Below, piece after piece: positions 1-10,919 of a DNA stretch of 64,000 nucleotides; the stretch's first letter is position 1; each line of letters starts with the position of its first letter. Location: NCBI RefSeq assembly GCF_963662805.1, contig NZ_OY759869.1:467501-531500 (forward strand), given 5' to 3'. The notes under the pieces were generated by a model, which was given only the letters and a program-made list of their open reading frames with translations, ran no database searches and was not told where the DNA came from. The stretch is from an uncultured Cohaesibacter sp. (GTDB taxonomy: Bacteria > Pseudomonadota > Alphaproteobacteria > Rhizobiales > Cohaesibacteraceae). Position numbers and translations under genes: made by a program.

Positions 1-1935
<1,935 letters not shown>

Positions 1936-2072
1936 TCTCATTTATCAATGACCATTCAAGACGCTTTTACGCTTAGCGTAAAATGCGTCGATGAGGCGAA
2001 AAGTGCATTGTTTGAAAAACAATCACTGATAGCCGCCTAAGACTATTCCAGCTTCTCAATACTTGCGCTTAA

Positions 2073-2192
2073 CCGGCCTGGTGGTTATGGCGAGGAGGCC
2101 AAACCCGATCCCATCCCGAACTCGGACGTTAAACTCCTCTGCGCCAATGGTACTCCGTCTTAAGACGTGGGAGAGTAGGTCGCTGCCAGGCC
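2073..2192 (+). rRNA. rrf: 5S ribosomal RNA
   Basis: About 120 nt with the standard 5S layout: the terminal stem CGGCCTGG near 2074 pairs with CCAGGCCTG near 2187, and the internal blocks GATCCCATCCCGAACTCGG and GGGAGAGTAGGTCG are present. It lies directly downstream of the 23S gene on the same strand. The end positions are set by the terminal stem and could shift by two or three bases. Confidence 0.97.
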
Positions 2193-2213
2193 TGTTAAAC
2201 GCAAGTAACTTAA

Positions 2214-2258
2214 AAAGCCCCCAACAATTACGGTCCCTCCGTAATCGTTGGGGGCTTC
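2214..2258 (+). terminator. rRNA operon terminator
   Basis: A 17-bp stem with one mismatch (AGCCCCCAACAATTACG at 2216-2232 pairing with its complement at 2240-2256) and a 7-nt loop, followed by TTCTT. It lies 20 bases after the 5S gene. No initiator tRNA follows the 5S gene before the terminator. Confidence 0.9.
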
Positions 2259-2611
2259 TTGCATCCGCAGGAGGGGGATTTCTTTTGCTCCTGAGACCTT
2301 TTAGACATCGGTGTGAGTCGCAAGATCACGTTGCGTTAACCATGTTCTCATCAAAAAAACTATATATTTCAACGAACCCACAGCCGGGGATTGCCAAAGG
2401 GTTAAAAGCAAGGGACACTTGCTACAATCGGGAGTGGGGTCATAGCTTTGACCTCTGAAAAGAACGCCCGCGTGCGTTTTAACGATTCAAATTGGATGCT
2501 GATATGGTGTTGGCGGGGCTTTGCCAAGCCGTATGGCGAAATGGGAAGCGGTCGGACCATTTGTGAGCTATTTGAGCCCCTTTCAAATGCTTCGTCCAAG
2601 AGGGTAAGGCG
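2259..2611. other. intergenic region, no gene recognised
   Basis: About 350 bp between the rRNA terminator and the next gene. No tRNA, convincing coding frame or conserved RNA was seen. It probably holds the promoter of the downstream gene; TACAAT near 2422 is a possible -10 box, without a convincing -35 partner. Confidence 0.5.
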
Positions 2612-3394
2612 ATGAGTTTGTTTTCTTCTTTGCAGGCGAGTGCTCGTCTGGTGCGGATGATGTGTGCGGGGGTGCTGTTCACTGTTTCGACAGTTGTTTC
2701 GGTTCAGGCAGCAGAGGATACCCCCTTCTATACGGGTGTGTGGGAACTCAAGACGCAGAACGGCCTTCAGCCTCTCGTCATGAGTGACTGGCTGATTTTT
2801 GAAGGTAAAACGCCGGGCATCTGGATGTATTTAAGACCCGGATTTGTTTCTGGCCAACGGTATCAGTTTGTTGCGCGCCGGATTTCGGTCAATGGGGTTT
2901 CTGCTGCGATTGTGGATGTTGCCAAGGTCGATGACACGCATATGAGTTATCGGTTGAGTGCCAACGGGAATGTCATCGAGCAGGGCGAAGCGACGCGCCT
3001 CAGTGTTCCCAATGCACATAAGTCGTGTCTGGCAGTTGATACGGATATGAAGGATCTGTTGGGCAAGTGGAAGCTGACGCAAAACAGCAAGAAGAGCCTT
3101 GTTCTCAAAGAAAATGAGTTGGAACTGGATGGCAAGAAGCAGACCATCACCATGCAACAGCTGCGTAAGGGCCAATTGGCTCTGATGGTCAACGGTGTCC
3201 CCTTCGCGATGTTCACCGATGCCGGTGGGGACTATGGCGTTTTGCAGATCCTGCCAGCCGGAACAAAGGCCTTTACCGGCGGGCCGATTGGCCAACATGT
3301 GGTTTTCGATCAGGAGATTGTTGTACGTCGTCCCGGTGGACGGTGTGATGCGGCGATTGCCGGGCGTCTCAAGCTGCTTGGTAAGAAGCGCTGA
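2612..3394 (+). CDS. secreted protein of unknown function, 260 aa
   Basis: I do not recognise the family. The start has GAGGG/AAGG just upstream. The first ~34 residues form a signal peptide (hydrophobic stretch around residues 16-32, cleavage likely after VQAA), so the product is probably periplasmic. The mature part seems to contain two related segments, each opening with a G-x-W-x-L/K-L-T-x-N pattern (GVWELKTQNG near 42 and GKWKLTQNSK near 150). This suggests an internal duplication of a small beta-rich domain. It is transcribed alone and followed by a clear terminator. Confidence 0.75.
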   Translation: MSLFSSLQASARLVRMMCAGVLFTVSTVVSVQAAEDTPFYTGVWELKTQNGLQPLVMSDWLIFEGKTPGIWMYLRPGFVSGQRYQFVARRISVNGVSAAIVDVAKVDDTHMSYRLSANGNVIEQGEATRLSVPNAHKSCLAVDTDMKDLLGKWKLTQNSKKSLVLKENELELDGKKQTITMQQLRKGQLALMVNGVPFAMFTDAGGDYGVLQILPAGTKAFTGGPIGQHVVFDQEIVVRRPGGRCDAAIAGRLKLLGKKR

Positions 3395-3424
3395 CCCTGT
3401 CGAGAAAAATTGATCATGTATAAA

Positions 3425-3457
3425 GGAAGCGCTCGGGTTCGGGCGCTTCCTTTTTTT
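3425..3457 (+). terminator. rho-independent terminator
   Basis: GGAAGCGC (3425-3432) pairs with GCGCTTCC (3443-3450), followed by seven T. It ends the secreted-protein gene. Confidence 0.9.
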
Positions 3458-3556
3458 GGGCAAGCGTATATTGTCGGGAGACCCGTTCGTCATCGAACAG
3501 AAAAATCCAGCCCTTACTTTGTTGACCAACCTTGATCCCTACGGGAGATATGACAC

Positions 3557-4390
3557 ATGGAACAGATCCAGAGCATGAAGTCCTTTGGAGGCGAGCAGCG
3601 CGTCTATCGGCACAAATCCAGTGTGACCGGCACTGACATGGAGTTCGCCGTCTTTCTGCCTCGGGAAGCGCTTGACGGCTATTTCTGCCCGACGCTGTTC
3701 TATCTTTCCGGTCTCACCTGTACGTGGGAGAATGTCACCACAAAGGGGTGCCCACAAATGCATGCGGCCAAGCACGGGATGATCTTCGTTGCGCCCGATA
3801 CCAGCCCGCGTGGGGAAGAGGTCGCCAACGATCCTGCCTATGATCTGGGGCAGGCCGCCAGCTTCTATCTCAACGCGACGGAAAAGCCATGGGCCGCACA
3901 TTTCCAGATGGAGAGCTATCTGACGGAAGAGTTGCCCGCGCTGTTGTTTGATGCCCTACCGGTCGATGAAGATGCTCTTGGCGTGACCGGGCATTCCATG
4001 GGTGGACACGGAGCCTTGACCTTGGCGATGCGTCACCCATCACTGTTTCATTCGGTCTCGGCCTTTGCTCCGATCACCAATCCGGTTGATTGCCCGTGGG
4101 GACAAAAGGCGTTTGAAGCCTATCTGGGGTCGGATCAGAGCAAGTGGGCCGCCCATGATGCCTGTGCCCTCGTGGCAGAAAAGGGTTGGGATGGTGATAT
4201 TCTGATCGATCAGGGGCTTTCTGATGATTTTCTAGAAAATCAGTTGAAGCCTTGGGCCTTTGAAGCCGCCTGCCGCAAGGCTGGAGTGGATCTCACCCTG
4301 CGACTTCATGGCGGCTATGATCATTCCTATTATTTCATTTCGAGTTTTCTTGCCGATCACATGGCATGGCATGCGGATCGCCTCGAGTAG
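3557..4390 (+). CDS. fghA: S-formylglutathione hydrolase (esterase D family)
   Basis: Hydrolyses S-formylglutathione to formate and glutathione, the last step of glutathione-dependent formaldehyde detoxification in the cytoplasm. It is an alpha/beta hydrolase of normal length (277 aa). The nucleophile elbow GHSMGG gives Ser147, and Asp223 (LSDDF) and His256 (GGYDHSYYF) complete the triad. The family block LSGLTCTWENVTTKG lies at residues 50-64. GGGAG precedes the ATG by nine bases; an in-frame ATG at codon 7 is less well placed. The partner dehydrogenase adhC/frmA is not in the window. Confidence 0.95.
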   Translation: MEQIQSMKSFGGEQRVYRHKSSVTGTDMEFAVFLPREALDGYFCPTLFYLSGLTCTWENVTTKGCPQMHAAKHGMIFVAPDTSPRGEEVANDPAYDLGQAASFYLNATEKPWAAHFQMESYLTEELPALLFDALPVDEDALGVTGHSMGGHGALTLAMRHPSLFHSVSAFAPITNPVDCPWGQKAFEAYLGSDQSKWAAHDACALVAEKGWDGDILIDQGLSDDFLENQLKPWAFEAACRKAGVDLTLRLHGGYDHSYYFISSFLADHMAWHADRLE

Positions 4391-4414
4391 AGCGACCCGC
4401 ACGTCCTGATTTTG

Positions 4415-5593
4415 TCAGGCCTTGTTGGCTTCCAGAAAATCACCAATCCGTTCAACAGCCTTGAGGATATTCTCGAGGCTGTTTGCGTATGAGAGGCGAA
4501 TATAGCCTTCGCCATAGACGCCGAAATCGGGACCGCCGATGGTCGCAACGCCAGCTTCTTCCAGTAGGCGAGAGGAAAGATCCTTTGACTTGAAGCCGGT
4601 CTCAGAGATGTTGGGGAAGGCATAGAAGGCGCCTTTTGGCGTGGCGCAACTCACGTTTGGCAGACCGTTGAGGGCCTTCACAACGGCTTTTCGGCGGGTG
4701 TCAAACTCTGCCATCATGGCGTCTGCCGGATCCTGCGGGCCGGTAATGGCCGCGATGCCGGCGAACTGGGCGGCGCTGTTGACGCAGGAGTAGCTGTTGA
4801 CCGCCAGCTTGCGGACATTGTCATAGAGTGCATCGGGCCAGACGGAGAAGCCGAGCCGCCAGCCGGTCATGGCATAGGTCTTGGACCAACCGTTGAGCAG
4901 GATCAGGCGGTCCTTGAGTTCGGGGTAGGAGGTCAGGCTCTGGTGTTCCAGACCATCGAAGGTCATGCGGGAATAGATCTCGTCCGACATGATGGCGACA
5001 TCGGGCCAGGCTTCCAGCCCTTTGACCAGCTTGTCGATTTCTTCCTTCGGCGTAACCCCACCAGTTGGATTGGACGGACTGTTGACGATGATCAGGCGGG
5101 TTTCAGGTGTGATCAACGACAGCAGCTCCTCGGCGGAGAAGGCAAAGCCATTTTCTTCGCGCAAGGGAACGGGGATAGGACGGGCGCCGGTGAATTCGAT
5201 CATCGAGCGATAGATGGGAAAGCCGGGATCGGGATAGAGAATGTCCGCGCCGGGCTCGCCAAACAGGGTGATCGCCATATACATGGTGACCTTGCCGCCG
5301 GGCATGATCATGACATTGGCCGGATTGATATCCGCCCCGTGACGGGTCTTGAGATCTTCTGCCACCACTTCTCTCAGGCGCGGGATGCCGATGGCCGGGG
5401 TGTAGCCGTGTTCTCCGGCTTCGAGTGCTTCGATTGCCGCTCTGACGATATGATCGGGCGTTTTGAAGTCGGGCTGTCCGATGCCCAGATTGATGATTTC
5501 GCGGCCTTCGGAGGCGAGCTGGTTGGCGCGGGCGAGGACAGCAAAGGCGTTCTCGTCTCCAAGGCGTGCGAAGTTGGAAATGGTGTGGAGCAC
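4415..5593 (-). CDS. PLP-dependent class I/II aminotransferase
   Basis: A fold-type I aminotransferase of the AspC/alanine-aminotransferase group; the substrate cannot be read from sequence. Key blocks are present: the NPTGG motif near 175, DEIY near 204, the Schiff-base lysine in SKTYAMTGWR (Lys238) and the C-terminal arginine region IRLSYANS. I place the start at a GTG (5591-5593) with GGAGG five bases before it. This gives 392 aa, the usual family length, beginning MLHTISNFARLGDEN. The frame stays open further upstream to an ATG at 5755, but that stretch looks non-coding and would overlap the divergent neighbour. Confidence 0.88.
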   Translation of the reverse strand: MLHTISNFARLGDENAFAVLARANQLASEGREIINLGIGQPDFKTPDHIVRAAIEALEAGEHGYTPAIGIPRLREVVAEDLKTRHGADINPANVMIMPGGKVTMYMAITLFGEPGADILYPDPGFPIYRSMIEFTGARPIPVPLREENGFAFSAEELLSLITPETRLIIVNSPSNPTGGVTPKEEIDKLVKGLEAWPDVAIMSDEIYSRMTFDGLEHQSLTSYPELKDRLILLNGWSKTYAMTGWRLGFSVWPDALYDNVRKLAVNSYSCVNSAAQFAGIAAITGPQDPADAMMAEFDTRRKAVVKALNGLPNVSCATPKGAFYAFPNISETGFKSKDLSSRLLEEAGVATIGGPDFGVYGEGYIRLSYANSLENILKAVERIGDFLEANKA

Positions 5594-5747
5594 TGGGGCC
5601 TCCGGTCTTTGGGTTGGTCGGTTTGATCGCCACGATAGGAGAGCGGATGCCGCTCGTAAAGTCTGTTGAAGCAAAGTCTTCTTGATGCTCTGGTCAGGCT
5701 TCCTCATCGGGGATATGTTGAGCCAACTGTCTGTTGGGAGTCTCTCG

Positions 5748-6539
5748 ATGATCAAAGCCTACTGGCGCGATATGGGGCGCGATGATTTTGCCGACCCGTG
5801 CCTTCAAGACGCGGTGGCCGTGCTGCCGATTGCTGCCATTGAGCAGCATGGACCCCATCTGCCGGTTGGCACTGATGCACTGCTGGCTGAGGGCTATATC
5901 GAGCGTGTTGTTGCCAAACTGCCTGTCGATCTGCCGCTGATCTTTCTGCCGGTGCAGGAGATTGGCTGGTCGGAAGAGCATCTGGATGGAGCGGGCACTC
6001 TGACCACGAGCTGGAAAAACCTGTTGCCTGTCTGGCTCGACATCTGCCTGTCGGTCAAGCGGGCCGGGGTGCGCCGGATCATCATTATCAACAGCCACGG
6101 CGGCAATGTGCCGTTGATGGATATCCTGATGCAGGATCTTCGTGTGCATCATTCCATGCTTGCCTCTGCCACAAACTGGCTGCGGTTCGGCTATCCGGAG
6201 GGTGTCTTCGCCGAGGATGAAATCGCTTTTGGTATTCACGGTGGTGATGTGGAGACCTCGCTGATGCTGGCGCTCCAGCCGGATAAGGTTTTGATGGACA
6301 AGGCGGAGGACTTTGCCTCGTTGCAGGAGGAGATGACCCGGTCTCATGAGCATCTTCGCTACTATGGGCGCAAGGCCATGGGCTGGATGGCCACGGACCT
6401 TAACTCCGAGGGCGTGGTTGGCCACTCGGCAGCGGCGAGCGTCTCTAAAGGGGAAGTGCTTCTTGATCACATGATCCGGGGTTTTCTTGCCTATGCCCGG
6501 GAAGTGCAGCAGATGCCTTTTCCGGTTGAGAGGCCTTGA
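5748..6539 (+). CDS. creatininase-family amidohydrolase
   Basis: A metal-dependent hydrolase of the creatininase family (263 aa). Family metal-site motifs are visible: EQHGPHLPVGTD near residue 32, the E-x-H in GWSEEHLDGAG near 80, NSHGGN near 120 and HGGDVETS near 165. Members act on creatinine or on other cyclic amides and formamides, so the substrate is left open. The start is an ATG with GGGAG seven bases upstream; an in-frame ATG at 5682 has no comparable site. The last codons overlap the -35 box of the copA promoter. Confidence 0.88.
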   Translation: MIKAYWRDMGRDDFADPCLQDAVAVLPIAAIEQHGPHLPVGTDALLAEGYIERVVAKLPVDLPLIFLPVQEIGWSEEHLDGAGTLTTSWKNLLPVWLDICLSVKRAGVRRIIIINSHGGNVPLMDILMQDLRVHHSMLASATNWLRFGYPEGVFAEDEIAFGIHGGDVETSLMLALQPDKVLMDKAEDFASLQEEMTRSHEHLRYYGRKAMGWMATDLNSEGVVGHSAAASVSKGEVLLDHMIRGFLAYAREVQQMPFPVERP

Positions 6540-6566
6540 CCTTCCAGTGACTGGAAGCCCTATATG
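6536..6566 (+). promoter_or_regulatory. CueR/HmrR-type copper-responsive promoter of copA
   Basis: TTGACC at 6536-6541 and TATATG at 6561-6566 are separated by exactly 19 bp. The long spacer contains the perfect dyad CTTCCAG-TGA-CTGGAAG (6541-6557). This is the layout of MerR-family activated promoters, and the sequence resembles CueR/HmrR operators of Proteobacteria. Activation by a copper-bound MerR-type protein is inferred; no such regulator gene is in the window. Confidence 0.85.
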
Positions 6567-6604
6567 AAGGACAGAATGAATTCCCCTCTGTCAAAGTGAT
6601 CATC

Positions 6605-8875
6605 ATGTCCGATCTGTCTCCGTCGCCTAATTCGCCTGCATCCGCCCCTTCCGAGGCAAGCCGTTCCTTCGTTTTCGATGTCACCGGCATGCATTGCGCC
6701 GCCTGCTCTTCGCGGGTCGAGCGGGTGCTCAATGCCAAGCAGGGCATCCATGCCAGCGTCAATCTGGCGCTGGAGCGGGCCGATGTTTCGGTCGATGGCG
6801 ACGAGGATGCAGCCGCAATCAAGGCGATGATCGAGAAGACCGGTTTCGGCGCCAGCCTGCGTGAGGGCAGCCTGTCGGAACGCCGGGCACAGGCCGAGCG
6901 CCTTGATGAGGATCGGCGCAAGGAAGAACGCCATTCCTTCTATCTGTTCCTGTTTTCTGCCGTGATGACCGTGCCGCTGGTTGCACCGATGATCGCTATG
7001 TGGTTCGGCCTGCCCCTGCATTTGTCACCGTGGGTGCAGCTTGGGCTCGCCCTGCCGGTGCAGATCATCGTTGGTGCGCGCTTTTATCGCGGGGCGGTCA
7101 AGGCGCTTATCAACAAGGCTGCCAATATGGATGTGCTGGTGGCGCTCGGCACGAGTGCGGCCTTTCTCTTCTCGCTCTATCAGACCTTGTCCCTTGGATC
7201 CGAGGCCGTCGGTCATCTTTATTTCGAAGCTTCGGCAGCGATTCTGACACTGATCGTGTTTGGCAAGTGGCTTGAAGGACGGGCGCGGCGCAGTGCTGCC
7301 GATGCTCTACGTGCCCTTATGGGGCTACGCCCGAGGGAAGCTCGGGTGATTGGCGAGAATGGCGCTGCGGATCGGATGGTACCGATCGAGGCGGTTGGCA
7401 TGGGCGACCGGGTGCGGGTGCTGCCTGGCGAGGTCGTTCCGGTGGATGGTACAATTGCCGAAGGGCGCAGCGAATTCGACGAGGCTCTGCTGTCAGGCGA
7501 AAGCGAACCGGTGCTTCGAGAGGTCGGCGACAAGGTGATCACCGGCGCGGTCAATGGCGTTGGCTCGGTCGTGCTGGATGTGGTTGCACTCGGCGAGGAC
7601 ACGGTACTTGCCCGTATCATCCGGCTTGTCGATCAGGCCCAGACGGGCAGGGCCAAGATGCAGAATCTGGCCGACCGGATCTCGGCTGTCTTCGTGCCGG
7701 TGGTTGTCGGCCTTGCGCTGCTGACCTTTCTTGGCTGGATGCTGGTTGATGGCTCGGTGGAATCGGCGCTGGTTGCGGCGGTTTCGGTGCTGGTCATTGC
7801 CTGCCCCTGTGCGCTGGGGCTGGCGACGCCGACGGCGCTTGTTGCCGGTACGGGCGTTGCTGCCAAGAACGGCATTCTCATTCGCGACATTGATGTGCTG
7901 GAGCGGGCACGCCATGTGAGCCATGTGGTCTTTGACAAGACCGGCACCCTGACTGAAGGCCGCCCGAGCCTTGTAGCCATCGAGCTGCTCAATGGTGCCA
8001 GTGAGGAGCAAGTGATTGCCGATGTGGCTGCCATCCAGAAGAGCAGCGAGCATCCGCTGGCCCGCGCCTGTGTGCTTGCGGCCGAGGAGCGCGGTCTTTC
8101 TGTTGGCACGGGAGAAGCGGTAACCGCCCATGTTGGCGAAGGGGTCGAGGGGCGCGTTGCTGGTGAGAGCTACCTGATCGGGACCATCGCCTTCCTCAGC
8201 CGCAACGGTATCGAGGTTGAGGCTGTTGCCGAAGCCCGGGATCGCATGGAAGCGGAGGGTCTTTCTCTCTCTGCGGTTGCTAGAGCTGGTCAACTTGTCG
8301 CTCTTATCGGTTTCCGTGATGAAGTGCGCATCGAATCAAAGTCCGCTGTTGCCAAGTTGCGGGAGAGGGGTCTGAAGACCATGCTCTTGAGTGGCGATGC
8401 TCCCCAGACGGTGGCGCGTGTGGGCGAGGTGCTCGGCCTTGATGCGGTCAAGGGCGGTGTCTCTCCTGCCAACAAGCTCAAGGAGCTTGAAGCCCTGCAA
8501 GGAGACGGGCAAGTGGTGGCCATGGTCGGTGACGGCCTCAATGATGCACCGGCACTTGCCAAGGCCGATCTCGGGATCGCCATGGGGTCGGGGACGGACG
8601 TGGCCATCGGGGCGGCGGCCATCACCCTGATGCGTCCGGATGTCCGGCTCGTTGGGGCGGCGCTCGAGATTGCCCAGAAGACCTATGGCAAGATCTGGCA
8701 GAACCTGTTCTGGGCCTTCATCTACAATGTCATCGGAATTCCGCTCGCTGCCTTTGGTCTGCTCAACCCGGCAATGGCTGGGGCTGCCATGGCGTTCAGC
8801 TCGGTGTCGGTCGTTAGCAATGCGCTTCTTTTGAGGCGCTGGACGGTCAAGCTGGAGCATCCATCCCACAGCTAG
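6605..8875 (+). CDS. copA: Cu(+)-exporting P1B-type ATPase
   Basis: An inner-membrane pump that drives Cu(I) from the cytoplasm using ATP (756 aa from the ATG; an in-frame GTG lies nine bases upstream). One N-terminal heavy-metal domain carries GMHCAAC (residues 28-34). The membrane metal site is CPC (400-402) in IACPCALGLATPT, typical of Cu(I) pumps. The phosphorylation motif is DKTGT (Asp444), the nucleotide-domain HP dipeptide is in SSEHPLA, and the hinge is GDGLNDAP (642-649). TGES/SGES in the actuator domain is intact. It is expressed from the CueR-type promoter just upstream. Confidence 0.96.
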   Translation: MSDLSPSPNSPASAPSEASRSFVFDVTGMHCAACSSRVERVLNAKQGIHASVNLALERADVSVDGDEDAAAIKAMIEKTGFGASLREGSLSERRAQAERLDEDRRKEERHSFYLFLFSAVMTVPLVAPMIAMWFGLPLHLSPWVQLGLALPVQIIVGARFYRGAVKALINKAANMDVLVALGTSAAFLFSLYQTLSLGSEAVGHLYFEASAAILTLIVFGKWLEGRARRSAADALRALMGLRPREARVIGENGAADRMVPIEAVGMGDRVRVLPGEVVPVDGTIAEGRSEFDEALLSGESEPVLREVGDKVITGAVNGVGSVVLDVVALGEDTVLARIIRLVDQAQTGRAKMQNLADRISAVFVPVVVGLALLTFLGWMLVDGSVESALVAAVSVLVIACPCALGLATPTALVAGTGVAAKNGILIRDIDVLERARHVSHVVFDKTGTLTEGRPSLVAIELLNGASEEQVIADVAAIQKSSEHPLARACVLAAEERGLSVGTGEAVTAHVGEGVEGRVAGESYLIGTIAFLSRNGIEVEAVAEARDRMEAEGLSLSAVARAGQLVALIGFRDEVRIESKSAVAKLRERGLKTMLLSGDAPQTVARVGEVLGLDAVKGGVSPANKLKELEALQGDGQVVAMVGDGLNDAPALAKADLGIAMGSGTDVAIGAAAITLMRPDVRLVGAALEIAQKTYGKIWQNLFWAFIYNVIGIPLAAFGLLNPAMAGAAMAFSSVSVVSNALLLRRWTVKLEHPSHS

Positions 8876-8997
8876 ACACGCAATGGGCAGCAGGCGTCGC
8901 CTATTGTCGCGCAACCAAAAAGACGTTCCAATCCATCACGTCCTGTGACATCTTCTTGCCGAACTTGCGGCATAGAACCCTGTCGTCGATGAGCAGA

Positions 8998-9042
8998 AAG
9001 GCGCTTCGAGGAGAAGCGCCTTCAGCCGTTTCAACGCGTTGA
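8998..9042 (+). promoter_or_regulatory. leader with hairpin and 12-bp palindrome before the DUF1007-nicO pair
   Basis: Between copA and DUF1007 lie a ten-base-pair stem-loop (AAGGCGCTTC at 8998-9007 with GAAGCGCCTT at 9013-9022, no T run) and a perfect palindrome TCAACGCGTTGA (9031-9042). The palindrome ends one base before the GGAGG ribosome site. Either could be a control element for metal-responsive expression; this is inference. Confidence 0.4.
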
Positions 9043-9052
9043 TGGAGGCAGC

Positions 9053-9733
9053 ATGAAAGCGCCAATTCGCACCCTCTTATTGCCATGCCTGCTCGGATCG
9101 GTGTTTACCGCAGGGGACGCCATGGCCCATCCGCATGTCTGGGTGTCGGTGAAATCCGAAATCGTAATGGATGCCATGTCTGTCAGCGCCGTCAAGCATG
9201 TCTGGACCTTCGATGAGGCCTTCAGCGCCTTTGCGATACAGGGGCTCGATGAAGACGGTGACGGCACCTATTCGCGCGAGGAATTGCAGCCTCTGGCTCA
9301 GGTGAATGTGGAATCCCTGTCCGAATATGCCTTCTTTACCGATCTTTACGAGAAGGGAGCTCCGGATAGCGATGAGGCCATTTTCAGCGAACCCGTCGAT
9401 TACTGGCTGACCCTCGACAAAGGAGTGCTGACCTTGCATTTCACCCTTCCTGTACTCGAGGCGGCAAAGGCGAAGGTCGATGCGAGCAAGGAAGTCATTC
9501 TTGACGTCTATGACCCGAGTTTCTTTGTGGACTTTTCCTTTGCCAACGACAGCCCGATCACGCTGGCGAATGCCGGAGCGGGATGCTCGGTTGCCGTCAA
9601 GCAGGCCGAAGCGCTGGATGACGATACCATGGGATTGCTCGCGCAGATACCGGCCGACCAGCGCGAATTGCCCGATGATCTGATGCAGATGACGGCAACC
9701 ATGGCCAATCAGGTGTTTCTGACATGCAAATAA
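9053..9733 (+). CDS. DUF1007 family periplasmic protein, nickel/cobalt export partner
   Basis: 226 aa with a signal peptide (cleavage after GDAMA), leaving a mature N-terminus HPHVWV. This His-rich start is typical of DUF1007 proteins, which are almost always encoded next to NicO/RcnA-type exporters. A Ca-binding-like loop DEDGDGTYSREE lies near residues 65-76. GGAGG precedes the ATG. The 3' end overlaps the transporter gene by ten bases, so the two are translationally coupled. The likely role is to receive or deliver metal in the periplasm, inferred from context. Confidence 0.88.
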   Translation: MKAPIRTLLLPCLLGSVFTAGDAMAHPHVWVSVKSEIVMDAMSVSAVKHVWTFDEAFSAFAIQGLDEDGDGTYSREELQPLAQVNVESLSEYAFFTDLYEKGAPDSDEAIFSEPVDYWLTLDKGVLTLHFTLPVLEAAKAKVDASKEVILDVYDPSFFVDFSFANDSPITLANAGAGCSVAVKQAEALDDDTMGLLAQIPADQRELPDDLMQMTATMANQVFLTCK

Positions 9734-10827
9734 CCTCGCGTCGCGAGCAAGGGATACGGCAGATCGTCATGATTGCCGGTTGCCTCGTTCTGCTTGGCCT
9801 TCTCGTCTCCGTCCCCGCCACAGGGGCGACGGCGGCTCCTTCACCCTTTGGTGTTGGCCTGCCGGAAACGACGGGACCAATGGTCACCGGCGGGCTTTGG
9901 GGCGAGATTCAGGGGTGGATCCTTGCGCGACAGGCCGAATTCTACAATGCGCTCAAGGATGCGGTGAAACTGGTTCAGGGCAGTTGGTCTGCTCTTGGTC
10001 TGCTGCTTCTTCTGTCTTTTGCCTATGGCGCTTTCCACGCGGCCGGGCCGGGGCACGGCAAGGTCGTTCTGACGACTTATCTTTTCGCCAGTGGAACCGA
10101 GGCCCGCAAGGGTGCCCTGATGGCGCTGATTGCTGCCATGGTACAGGCGAGTGTGGCGGTCTTGTTGATAGGGATTGCCGCCATTGTTCTGCGGCTGACG
10201 TCCGTGATGATCACCAAGACAGCGATGGTGCTCGAACTTGCGTCCTACGCGATGTTTGTTGCACTGGGGCTGTGGTTGTTCTGGCGGGCGTGGAAGTCCC
10301 TCAAGTCCCTCGTCGGACAGTCTGGAGCTCCGGTTCTTCACCATGACCACGCTCACCACGATCATCATCATGAGCACCATGAAGATCATCATCATGAGTA
10401 TCATCACGATCATGGTGCCTGTGCGCACGAGCATCATCATGTCGAAGGGGAGTGCGTCTGTGGGCATACCCATGCGCCGACGCTTGACGTTATCCACGGA
10501 GCAACGGGGATGCGCGGGATGGTGTTGGCCGTTCTGTCGATGGGGTTGCGGCCCTGTTCGGGGGCGCTGATCGTGCTGGTTTTTGCCCTGTCGCAGGGCG
10601 TCTTCTGGGCCGGGATCCTGTCGGCCTATGCCATGGGGCTGGGCACCGGCATCAGCATCGCCTGTCTGGCGCTGTTTGCCGTTTATGCCCGCAGCTTCTC
10701 CCAAGGCCTTGCTGCACGAGGCTTCAGCAGTCATGTTCTCGACTGGGCTGGTGTGGTCATTCTCGTTGCTGCGGGGGTGGTCGTTGCGGGCTTCGGTCTG
10801 GTGCTTCTGCTCGCCAATCTTCTTTGA
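9724..10827 (+). CDS. NicO/RcnA-type nickel/cobalt efflux transporter
   Basis: Inner-membrane protein of 367 aa with about six to seven membrane segments. The signature HAAGPGHGKVV lies at about residues 102-112, and a second conserved segment (GLRPCSGALIVLVFAL) follows the central loop. That cytoplasmic loop (about residues 205-260) is extremely rich in His with Asp/Glu, including a CVCGHTH tail, and fits metal binding as in RcnA. Family knowledge says such proteins export Ni(II) or Co(II). It forms a two-gene unit with DUF1007. A weak GC hairpin (AGGCC/GGCCT, 10850-10869) follows. Confidence 0.92.
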   Translation: MQITSRREQGIRQIVMIAGCLVLLGLLVSVPATGATAAPSPFGVGLPETTGPMVTGGLWGEIQGWILARQAEFYNALKDAVKLVQGSWSALGLLLLLSFAYGAFHAAGPGHGKVVLTTYLFASGTEARKGALMALIAAMVQASVAVLLIGIAAIVLRLTSVMITKTAMVLELASYAMFVALGLWLFWRAWKSLKSLVGQSGAPVLHHDHAHHDHHHEHHEDHHHEYHHDHGACAHEHHHVEGECVCGHTHAPTLDVIHGATGMRGMVLAVLSMGLRPCSGALIVLVFALSQGVFWAGILSAYAMGLGTGISIACLALFAVYARSFSQGLAARGFSSHVLDWAGVVILVAAGVVVAGFGLVLLLANLL

Positions 10828-10919
10828 GCGAGACAGTGATTTGATGAGGAGGCCCACGCGTGTTGGCCTTCTCTCATGTTAGATCCAGACCCTGTTGACG
10901 GTAATCTTTTCGCTCGGTT

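Noticed and set aside
5593..5755. N-terminal 54-codon extension of the aminotransferase
   Set aside because: The GTG with GGAGG gives normal family length; the extension overlaps the divergent gene start.
10340..10450. Short tandem CAT/CAC-rich repeats as a possible repeat array
   Set aside because: They are His codons of the NicO loop in frame.
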